From: Polyangiaceae bacterium
GTDB lineage: Bacteria; Myxococcota_A; Polyangia; Polyangiales; Polyangiaceae
DNA: 39,174 nucleotides
Direction of reading: 5' to 3'
Assembly: GCA_020849655.1 (NCBI GenBank)
Contig: JADLFU010000227.1
Span: 1 to 39,174 of the forward strand
In this document: positions 33,497 to 39,174 of the stretch, one piece after another
Layout of the letters: every line of letters begins with the position of its first letter
How positions within the stretch are numbered: position 1 is the first letter of the stretch
Position numbers and translations under genes: made by a program
The notes under the pieces: model-generated
What the model was told of the DNA's origin: nothing
Seen by the model: the letters and a program-made list of their open reading frames with translations, nothing else
The model's database searches: none

Positions 33497-33507
33497 CTGG
33501 CCCGCCC

Positions 33508-33546
33508 ACGATACGAGCGGCGCCCCGCGCTGGATCGCACTACGAA
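33508..33546. promoter_or_regulatory. Divergent -10-like boxes between DoxX-like gene and xdhC
   Basis: On the minus strand TATCGT (33508-33513) lies 11 bases before the DoxX start. On the plus strand TACGAA (33541-33546) lies 8 bases before the xdhC ATG at 33555. Neither start has a Shine-Dalgarno sequence. Confidence 0.35.
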
Positions 33547-33554
33547 CGCCGTCG

Positions 33555-34319
33555 ATGTCGCCCCGCGAGCTCGCCGCGCTCTCGTCGCGCCTCCACGCGG
33601 ACGGCGTCGCCCACGCGTGGGTCACCGTCGTGCGGACCGCGGGGAGCACGCCGCGCAAGGCCGGCGCGAAGATGCTCGTCACGCGGGACGCCTCGTTCGG
33701 CACCGTCGGGGGCGGGCGCGTGGAGCGGGAGCTGATCGACGAGGCGCGCGCGGCGATCGCGGCGGGCGAGCCCCGGCTCGTGACGCGCCACCTGGGCCAC
33801 GATCTGGCCATGTGCTGCGGAGGAGAGATGCAGAGCTTCGTCGAGCCAGTGAGCGCCCCCGAGACCCTCGTGCTGGTCGGCGCGGGCCACGTCCACCACG
33901 CGCTCGCGCCCGTCGCGCTGGCGCTCGGCTACGAGCTCACGGTCGCGGACGATCTCGACGAGCTGCTGACCGAGGCGCGGTTCGCCGGGGCGCGGCTCGC
34001 GCCGTCGTTCGCGCCGTCGGAGTGGGGCGTCCGCCTCGACGCCCGCGCGCACGTCGTCGTGGCGACGCGCGACCACGACGTGGACCAGGAGGTCCTGCTC
34101 GCGCTCTCGCGCCTCGACGCGCAGCTCGCCTACGTGGGCGTCATCGGCAGCGTCGCCAAGGTGACGAAGTTCAAGCGTCGGCTCGAGGCGCGCGGCGCGC
34201 CGGCGTCGTTCGTCGAGCGGCTGCGCGGCCCGATCGGGCTCGACATCGGCGCCGAGACCCCCGAGGAGATCGCGGTCGCGGTCGCGGCCGAGCTGATCGC
34301 GCTGAGGCGGAGCAGATGA
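33555..34319 (+). CDS. xdhC: XdhC-family molybdenum cofactor sulfuration/insertion factor
   Basis: This is a 254-residue protein. XdhC proteins bind molybdenum cofactor and help insert its sulfido form into xanthine dehydrogenase-type enzymes. Visible blocks: VRTAGSTPRKAGAKMLVT, GTVGGGRVERELI (N-terminal XdhC_CoxI domain) and MCCGGEM with Cys86-Cys87, the conserved cysteine pair for cofactor sulfur handling. The C-terminal Rossmann half has LVGAGHVHHALAPVA, then YVGVIGSVAKVTKFKRRLE and PIGLDIGAETPEEIAVAVAA. No xdhA/xdhB or other molybdoenzyme is in the window. It overlaps the acetyltransferase gene by ATGA. Confidence 0.92.
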   Translation: MSPRELAALSSRLHADGVAHAWVTVVRTAGSTPRKAGAKMLVTRDASFGTVGGGRVERELIDEARAAIAAGEPRLVTRHLGHDLAMCCGGEMQSFVEPVSAPETLVLVGAGHVHHALAPVALALGYELTVADDLDELLTEARFAGARLAPSFAPSEWGVRLDARAHVVVATRDHDVDQEVLLALSRLDAQLAYVGVIGSVAKVTKFKRRLEARGAPASFVERLRGPIGLDIGAETPEEIAVAVAAELIALRRSR

Positions 34320-34891
34320 TCACCGCGCGGCCCGTCGGCCCAGGTGATCTCGAGGCGCTCTTCGCGCTGTTCGACGCCGCGGCATCGCCATGCTTCTGCC
34401 GCTACTGGCACTTCGAGGGCGACAAGAACGCGTGGCTCGCCCGGTGCGCCTTCGAGCCCGAGACCAGCCGCGCGGAGCTCGCGCGCGCCGTCGGCGACGG
34501 GCACGACGAGGGCCGCGGCGTCGTCGCGGAGGACGGCCCGGCGCTCGTCGGCTGGGCGAAGATCGCGCCGTCACGCGCGCTCTCGAAGCTCTACGGAGAA
34601 CGGTACTACCGAGGACTCGTGCAGGCGTCGCGCGACGGGGTGTGGGCGCTCGGCTGCCTGCTCGTGCACCCCGCGCACCGGCGTCGGCAGGTCTCGCGTC
34701 ACCTGGTCATGGCCGCGGTCGAGGTCGCGCGCGCGGAGGGAGCGCAGGTGGTCGAGGCGTTCCCGCGGCGCGTGGCGTGCGAGGTCGCCGACGAGGAGCT
34801 GTGGCGCGGGACGGCGACCGTGCTCGAGGGCTGCGGCTTCGTCGCGGTCGCCGGCGACGAAGCCTACCCGGTGATGCGCCGGACGCTCTAG
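34316..34891 (+). CDS. GNAT-family N-acetyltransferase
   Basis: This 191-residue protein starts at ATG overlapping the xdhC stop. The start ITARPVGPGDLEALFALFD is a typical GNAT first strand/helix. The central acetyl-CoA site is VWALGCLLVHPAHRRRQVSR, where the usual R/QxxGxG/A loop is replaced by RRQVSR, so cofactor binding may be altered. A Cys/Trp-rich insert (SPCFCRYWHFEGDKNAW) early in the protein is shared, as I recall, with an uncharacterised GNAT subgroup. Substrate unknown. It converges with gnd, 14 bases apart. Confidence 0.82.
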   Translation: MITARPVGPGDLEALFALFDAAASPCFCRYWHFEGDKNAWLARCAFEPETSRAELARAVGDGHDEGRGVVAEDGPALVGWAKIAPSRALSKLYGERYYRGLVQASRDGVWALGCLLVHPAHRRRQVSRHLVMAAVEVARAEGAQVVEAFPRRVACEVADEELWRGTATVLEGCGFVAVAGDEAYPVMRRTL

Positions 34892-34905
34892 GCGCCGCCT
34901 GGCGC

Positions 34906-36312
34906 TCAGCGCCACTTCGAGTGGAAATCACCCTCGCGATCGACGCGCTTGTACGTGTGCGCGCCGAAGAGATCGCGCTGCGCCTGCACGAGGTTCACGG
35001 GCAGGCTCTCGGCGCGCACGGTGTCGTAGTAGCCGAGCGACGCGCCCATCGTGAGCACGGGCAGCCCGACGCGCGTGGCCAGCGAGACGACGTTGCGCCA
35101 GCCCTCCTGCCGCGACCTCAGCTCCTCGACGAAGCCGGGATCGAGCAGCAGGTTCGCGAGCCTCGGATCGCGCTGGTACGCCTCCTTGATCCGCGTGAGG
35201 AACTGCGCGCGGATGATGCAGCCTCCCTGCCAGATGCGCGCGAGCTCGGAGATCTGGATGCCCCACCCGCGCTCGTCGCTCGCCTTGCCGATGAGGCCGA
35301 GCCCCTGCGCGTAGCTGCACGCCTTCGACGCGTAGAGCGCCGCGCGCACGTCGGCGATGAGCTGCTTCTTGTCGGCCTTCGACGCGCCCACGGGCGGGCC
35401 CGGCAGCACCTTGCTCGCGTGCACGCGCGCCGCCTTCGCCGATGACAAGACGCGCATCTCGACGCTGGTCGCGATGGTGGGGATGGCGACGCCGAGCTCG
35501 GCCGCGTCCATCACCGTCCACTTGCCGGTGCCCTTCATCTGGCCCTGGTCGAGCACCTTGTCGAGCAGCTCGCCGGGGCCCTCCGGATCCTTCGTGGCGA
35601 AGATGTCGCGCGTGATCTCGACGAGGAAGCTCGACAGCTCGCCGGTGTTCCACTCGGCGAACGTGTCGTGGAGCTCCTGGTTCGAGAGCCCGCCGAGGTG
35701 CTTCAGCAGCCAGTACGCCTCGGCGATGAGCTGCATGTCGCCGTACTCGATGCCGTTGTGCACCATCTTCACGTAGTGCCCCGCGCCGCCCGGGCCGATG
35801 TACGTGACGCACGGGCCGTCGGCGACCTGCGCGGCGGTCTTCGTGAGGACGGGCGCGAGCTCCTCGTACGCGGCCTTGTCACCGCCGGGCATCATCGAGG
35901 GGCCGTGGCGCGCGCCCTCCTCGCCGCCCGAGACGCCCATCCCGAAGTACCTGAGCTCCTTCGCGGCGAGCTCCTTGGCGCGGCGCTCCGTCTCGCGGAA
36001 GTACTCGTTGCCGGCGTCGACGACGATGTCGCCCGGCTCGAGGTGCGGCAGCAACCCCGCGATGCCCTTGTCGGTGACCGCCCCGGCCTTGATGAGCAGG
36101 ATGATCCGCCGCGGGCGTCGCAGCGACCGGACGAACTCGCCGAGATCCTTGAACCCCGCGACGTTCTTGCCGGCGCTCTCGGCGACGAACCTGTCGACCG
36201 GATCGGGCCAGGCGTCGTGCGCGGCGACGGAGAAGCCCTTCTCCTCCATGTTCCACGAGAGGTTCTTGCCCATCACCCCGAGCCCCACCATGCCCATCGC
36301 GTATTCGGCCAT
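34906..36312 (-). CDS. gnd: 6-phosphogluconate dehydrogenase, decarboxylating
   Basis: This 468-residue protein has the usual length of the long-form enzyme of the oxidative pentose phosphate pathway (6-phosphogluconate + NADP+ to ribulose-5-phosphate + CO2 + NADPH). Motifs: Rossmann GMVGLGVMGKNLSWNMEEKG, substrate block MGVSGGEEGARHGPSMMPGG, catalytic Lys/His region YVKMVHNGIEYGDMQLIAEAY, GTGKWTVMDAAELG, and the FHSKWR C-terminus. It is preceded by Shine-Dalgarno GGAGG 6 bases before the ATG and a TAGGCT -10-like box 19 bases upstream (36332-36337), so it has a leadered transcript unlike many neighbours. Confidence 0.98.
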   Translation of the reverse strand: MAEYAMGMVGLGVMGKNLSWNMEEKGFSVAAHDAWPDPVDRFVAESAGKNVAGFKDLGEFVRSLRRPRRIILLIKAGAVTDKGIAGLLPHLEPGDIVVDAGNEYFRETERRAKELAAKELRYFGMGVSGGEEGARHGPSMMPGGDKAAYEELAPVLTKTAAQVADGPCVTYIGPGGAGHYVKMVHNGIEYGDMQLIAEAYWLLKHLGGLSNQELHDTFAEWNTGELSSFLVEITRDIFATKDPEGPGELLDKVLDQGQMKGTGKWTVMDAAELGVAIPTIATSVEMRVLSSAKAARVHASKVLPGPPVGASKADKKQLIADVRAALYASKACSYAQGLGLIGKASDERGWGIQISELARIWQGGCIIRAQFLTRIKEAYQRDPRLANLLLDPGFVEELRSRQEGWRNVVSLATRVGLPVLTMGASLGYYDTVRAESLPVNLVQAQRDLFGAHTYKRVDREGDFHSKWR

Positions 36313-36318
36313 CTTCTT

Positions 36319-36337
36319 CCTCCGGGGCGCGAGCCTA
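36319..36337 (-). promoter_or_regulatory. gnd -10-like box and Shine-Dalgarno
   Basis: On the minus strand TAGGCT (36332-36337) is followed by about 8 bases, then GGAGG (36319-36323), then 6 bases to the ATG at 36312. This is a short leader with a strong ribosome site. Confidence 0.45.
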
Positions 36338-36410
36338 CCTCACCGCCCGAGCGATGCTCCCCCGGTTTCGAGGACGATGCGTTCGCTCGACCTCGCGTCG
36401 GTGCGCGCGG

Positions 36411-36416
36411 TAGGTT
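36411..36416 (+). promoter_or_regulatory. -10-like TAGGTT box for the serine hydrolase gene
   Basis: TAGGTT is followed by exactly 7 bases and then ATG at 36424, with no Shine-Dalgarno sequence. Confidence 0.5.
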
Positions 36417-36423
36417 CTGCGCG

Positions 36424-37677
36424 ATGACCGATCCACCGCTCGCGAACCCGGCGCCGTGGCCGGCGTGTGGCTCCTACGCGGACGGGTTCGCTCCGGTGGC
36501 GCGCGTGTTCGCGGAGCACCTCGCCCGGGGAGAGGAGGTCGGCGCAGGAGTCTCTGCGACGCACCGGGGCGCGCGCGTGGTCGATCTGTGGGGCGGCGTC
36601 GCCGACGTCGCGTCGGGGCGCGCGTGGGAGGCCGACACGCGCGCGGTGGTGTTCTCCGTGACGAAGGGCCTCGTGGCGATGGCGCTGAACCTCCTCGCCG
36701 ACCGCGGCAAGCTCGCGTGGGACGCGCCGGTCGCCGAGGTCTGGCCGGATTTCGCGGCGTCCGGCAAGGCGCGCGTCACGCCGGAGCTGCTCTTCGGGCA
36801 CCGCGCCGGGCTTCCGGGGCTCGATCGAGCCTTCTCGGTCGACGACTGTCTCTCCCCGTCGACGTACGCCGAGGTGCGACGGTCGCTCACGCGGCAGGCG
36901 CCGCTCTGGGAGCCCGGAGAGCACCAAGGCTACCACGCGGCCACGTTCGGATTGTACGCGACCGAGGTCTTCGAGCGAGCGGCAGGCGAGCGGCTCGGCG
37001 CCTTCCTCTCGCGCGAGCTCCTCGAGCCGCTCGGCGCGGACGTCTCGCTCGGCACCCCCGCGTCCGTCGACGCCCGCGTCGCGACGCTCTACCCGCCGAC
37101 GGCGCGCGAGCGCGTGCTGCACATGGCCCGCGCGATCTCGCGGGATCCCGGCTGCACCGAGGCGCGCGTGGCGAGGGCGATCGCGACGCCGCGGTCGATG
37201 GTGCGCCGCTCGTTCCTGAACCCGTCGACGGGGCCTCGCGGCCTCTCGGTCTTCGACGATCTGCCCGCGCGTCGCGCGGAGCTCGCGTGGGTGGGCGCGA
37301 CCGCGAGCGCGCGCGGGCTCGCGCGGGCGTACGCGCCGTTCGCCTGCGGAGGCGAGGTGGACGGCGTCCGCGTGCTCTCCCCCGCGGCCCTCTCCGCGCT
37401 CTACCCGCGCCGCGGGTGGAGCGAGCGTGACCTCGTGCTGCAGAAGCCGCTCGGCTGGTCGCGAGGGTTCCTGAAGGAGGAGCTCGGCCTGTTCTCGCCC
37501 CACGCCGAGTCGTTCGGCCACGCGGGCATCGGCGGCGCGCTCGGGTGGTGCGATCCGGTGACGCAGGTGAGCTTCGGGTACGTGATGAACAAGCTCGACT
37601 GGCGCGTGCGCTCGCCGCGGGCCATCGCGCTCGCGCGCGCGCTCGCCGCGTGTGAGCCCGTCCGCGCCGCCGGGTAG
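36424..37677 (+). CDS. Serine hydrolase, class C beta-lactamase/EstB-type fold
   Basis: This is a 417-residue protein. The SxxK motif is FSVTKG (Ser78, Lys81). The tyrosine motif region reads EHQGYHAATFG (Tyr170), with YHA instead of YxN, as in EstB-type esterases rather than true beta-lactamases. Near the C-terminus GHAGIGGALGWCDP matches the HxG-type third motif. No signal peptide is visible, so the enzyme is probably cytoplasmic, and an esterase or transesterase role is more likely than antibiotic resistance. The gene is divergent from gnd (111 bases) and followed by a lipoprotein gene after 45 bases. Confidence 0.88.
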   Translation: MTDPPLANPAPWPACGSYADGFAPVARVFAEHLARGEEVGAGVSATHRGARVVDLWGGVADVASGRAWEADTRAVVFSVTKGLVAMALNLLADRGKLAWDAPVAEVWPDFAASGKARVTPELLFGHRAGLPGLDRAFSVDDCLSPSTYAEVRRSLTRQAPLWEPGEHQGYHAATFGLYATEVFERAAGERLGAFLSRELLEPLGADVSLGTPASVDARVATLYPPTARERVLHMARAISRDPGCTEARVARAIATPRSMVRRSFLNPSTGPRGLSVFDDLPARRAELAWVGATASARGLARAYAPFACGGEVDGVRVLSPAALSALYPRRGWSERDLVLQKPLGWSRGFLKEELGLFSPHAESFGHAGIGGALGWCDPVTQVSFGYVMNKLDWRVRSPRAIALARALAACEPVRAAG

Positions 37678-37709
37678 CGAGCCGCTGGGCAACGCGCGGG
37701 GAACCAAGC

Positions 37710-37715
37710 TAAGGT
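37710..37715 (+). promoter_or_regulatory. -10-like TAAGGT box for the lipoprotein/radical SAM unit
   Basis: TAAGGT is followed by 7 bases and then ATG at 37723, with no Shine-Dalgarno sequence. Confidence 0.5.
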
Positions 37716-37722
37716 TCCGCCC

Positions 37723-38595
37723 ATGTCCCTCGCCGCGTCGGTCGCTCGGTTCGCAGTCCTGGTCACGGTCCTCCCTGCGGCGTTCGTCGTCACGCCCGGC
37801 TGCTCCAAGAAGGACGAGGCCCCCCCGCCGATGCCGAGCGCGACGGCCGAGCCCGTGGCGCCGCCCGCCCCCGCGCCGTCCGCCGCGCTGCCCATCGCGC
37901 CGATGCCGCCCGCGCCCGGCCAGGCGCCGAACACGCTCGCCGAGGCGATCACGGTCACGAAGCCTCAGATGAAGGACTCGACGAGCGGGCCCGACGAGGG
38001 CGCGACCTCGCTGCTCAACTACTGGCTGCAGAAGAACTACGCGTGGTCGCAGCTCGAGGCGATCCCGGCGAGCGCGGGCGCGGCGTTCCTCTCGTCGACC
38101 GACGCCGAGCGCGGCAAGCGCATCTGCGGCGCGGGGGTCATCCAGACGTTCAGCAAGGTCTCCGACAACCCGAAGCAGCACGAGGCCACCATCGCGACGC
38201 CCGAGGGCGTGCTCGCCGTCGGCGCGGTCGGCGACGTGACGGGGATGAAGCAGGGAGGGCAGGGGAGGTTCTGCGGCATCGCGAGCGGCGTGCAGACGAT
38301 CGCGGGCGCGGGCGGCGCGCAGGTCCGCGCGATCCGCACGACGGGCTACTTCGACACCCCGGCCAACCGCGGCGGCGGCGCGGGCGGCGGCATCGGCAAC
38401 CTGCGCGCGTGCTGCCAGGCGCTCCAGCAGAACTCCGTCTCGATGCCTCCGCCAAACAACATGTACGCGGCCGCGGCGGCCTCGTACTGCAACGCGTCGG
38501 TCGCCTCGATCAGCAACCCCGCGCAGAAGGACGCGGTGCTCGCGGGGATCCGCGGCGCGCTGCGCGGCGTGCCGATGCCCGCCGTCTGTCGTTGA
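37723..38595 (+). CDS. Putative lipoprotein of unknown function, Cys-containing
   Basis: This is a 290-residue protein. Signal MSLAASVARFAVLVTVLPA and VTPGC give a candidate lipobox (Cys27). A Pro/Ala-rich linker runs to about residue 68. The folded part (about 70-290) starts LAEAITVTKPQMKDST and contains seven further Gly-Ala-rich and Cys-bearing stretches: RICGAG, RFCGIAS, ACCQAL, SYCNAS and PAVCR. Even-numbered disulfides are plausible in the periplasm. No family recognised. Its stop overlaps the TTG of the radical SAM gene, so the two are co-transcribed; whether the lipoprotein is a substrate or partner of that enzyme is unknown. Confidence 0.78.
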   Translation: MSLAASVARFAVLVTVLPAAFVVTPGCSKKDEAPPPMPSATAEPVAPPAPAPSAALPIAPMPPAPGQAPNTLAEAITVTKPQMKDSTSGPDEGATSLLNYWLQKNYAWSQLEAIPASAGAAFLSSTDAERGKRICGAGVIQTFSKVSDNPKQHEATIATPEGVLAVGAVGDVTGMKQGGQGRFCGIASGVQTIAGAGGAQVRAIRTTGYFDTPANRGGGAGGGIGNLRACCQALQQNSVSMPPPNNMYAAAAASYCNASVASISNPAQKDAVLAGIRGALRGVPMPAVCR

Positions 38596-39174
38596 GCCCG
38601 GTCGTCCCGCCGCGCTTCGACGTCCTCGAGCTGTCGCTCGACGATCGCTGCAACCTGCGGTGCGTGGGCTGCTTCGCGTGCGAGGGCAGGGGCGCGGCGC
38701 TGACGACCGCCCGCGCGGCGCACTGGCTCCGGTGGGGCCGGTCACGCGGCGCGACCTCGCTGTGGCTCGGCGGCGGCGAGCCGCTCCTGCGCTCGGACGT
38801 CATCGGCCTCTCGCGCGCGGCGCGGGCCCTCGGCTACGCCGAGATCATCGTACAGACCAACGGCGTGCGCCTGGCGTACCCGGGCGTCCTGCGCGCGCTC
38901 GTCGCGGCCGGGGTGACGCGCCTCCGGCTGAACCTCAAATCTCACGATCCTGCCGTGCACGATCGGCTGACGTCGGTCGACGGGAGCCACGCGCTGCTCG
39001 ACGAGGCGCTCTCGAACCTCGCGGGCTCGTCGCTCGTCGTGCACGGGGACGTCCTCTTGACCACCGAGACCGTCGCGGGCCTGTCCGACACGATCGCGCG
39101 GTATGCGGCGCGCGGCGTGCGCGGGTTCTCGCTCTGGTTGCTGTCCGCCGCCGACTCGCGCGATCCCGAGGTCG
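38592..39174 (+). CDS. Radical SAM protein, N-terminal part (gene runs off the window)
   Basis: An open frame of 194 codons continues past the end of the window. The start is TTG at 38592 overlapping the previous stop as TTGA; no ATG or GTG lies between it and the domain. The iron-sulfur motif CNLRCVGC (CxxxCxxC) follows LELSLDDR, the first strand of a radical SAM barrel. LGGGEPLL is the glycine-rich SAM-binding motif and IVQTNGVRL the next strand. VTRLRLNLKSHDPAVHDRLT is a typical fourth-strand block, with the sister-clade feature of Lys-Ser-His-Asp. The missing C-terminus (where a SPASM or twitch domain would be) decides the subfamily. The substrate cannot be stated. Confidence 0.88.
   Translation, partial: MSPVVPPRFDVLELSLDDRCNLRCVGCFACEGRGAALTTARAAHWLRWGRSRGATSLWLGGGEPLLRSDVIGLSRAARALGYAEIIVQTNGVRLAYPGVLRALVAAGVTRLRLNLKSHDPAVHDRLTSVDGSHALLDEALSNLAGSSLVVHGDVLLTTETVAGLSDTIARYAARGVRGFSLWLLSAADSRDPEV

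Noticed and set aside
34892-34905. Bidirectional terminator between the GNAT gene and gnd
   Set aside because: A short GGCGCC-type inverted repeat is present, but there is no T-tract on either side and such repeats are common in this base composition.
36424-37677. Beta-lactamase resistance gene
   Set aside because: The SxxK motif is present, but the second motif is YHA rather than YxN and no signal peptide is seen, which fits EstB-type esterases.

Overview
The window is very GC-rich, densely coding DNA. Almost every real gene has open shadow frames. It carries many predicted lipoproteins with Ala/Gly/Ser/Pro-rich linkers, large TPR proteins and a zinc-ribbon/TPR membrane protein. Together these suggest a myxobacterium (Myxococcota, probably Polyangiales/Sorangiineae). 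That placement is inferred from style and gene families, not from a marker-gene comparison. No rRNA, tRNA, CRISPR array, phage or transposase gene was found. No gene-free stretch exceeds 300 bases.

Layout. 1-172: a short fold-back (inverted-repeat) element exactly at the window edge. 181-3081 (-): PHA-synthase-like hydrolase fused to an acyl-CoA-ligase-like domain. 3130-3882 (-): lipoprotein with a collagen-like Gly-X-Y tail. 3954-8623 (+): trpE, a GspE/PilB-type ATPase and recD2. 8607-9074 (-): small cyclic-nucleotide-binding-domain protein. 9163-11309 (+): pmbA and a lipoprotein. 11336-14172: exported proteins (lamin-tail lipoprotein, trypsin-like protease, EF-hand-like lipoprotein) in alternating orientation. 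14314-17290 (+): PpiD/SurA-like foldase and M16 peptidase. 17399-20103 (+): rpsO-pnp with a structured leader. 20181-30777 (+): zinc-ribbon/TPR membrane protein, SppA-like lipoprotein protease and a 2354-residue TPR protein, apparently one operon. 30835-33125 (+): two overlapping lipoprotein genes. 33047-33496 (-): DoxX-like membrane protein. 33555-34891 (+): xdhC and a GNAT acetyltransferase. 34906-36312 (-): gnd. 36424-37677 (+): class C beta-lactamase-fold hydrolase. 37723-39174 (+): lipoprotein and a radical SAM gene cut off by the window end.

How the genes fit together. Most are housekeeping (trpE, recD2, rpsO, pnp, gnd, pmbA, xdhC) or envelope and export functions (lipoproteins, foldase, M16, SppA, DoxX). 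Neighbours within a strand are often joined by 4-base stop/start overlaps, which implies translational coupling.

Three observations stand out. First, the edge fold-back element has a 15-bp perfect terminal inverted repeat. Second, a TAnnnT box lies 6-9 bases upstream of the start codon of many first-in-unit genes with no Shine-Dalgarno sequence, a signature of leaderless transcription, whereas rpsO, pnp and gnd have Shine-Dalgarno leaders. Third, the zinc-ribbon/SppA/giant-TPR operon ends in a protein whose C-terminal domain looks like an M48-type zincin without its zinc motif. No clear defence system or biosynthetic cluster is visible.
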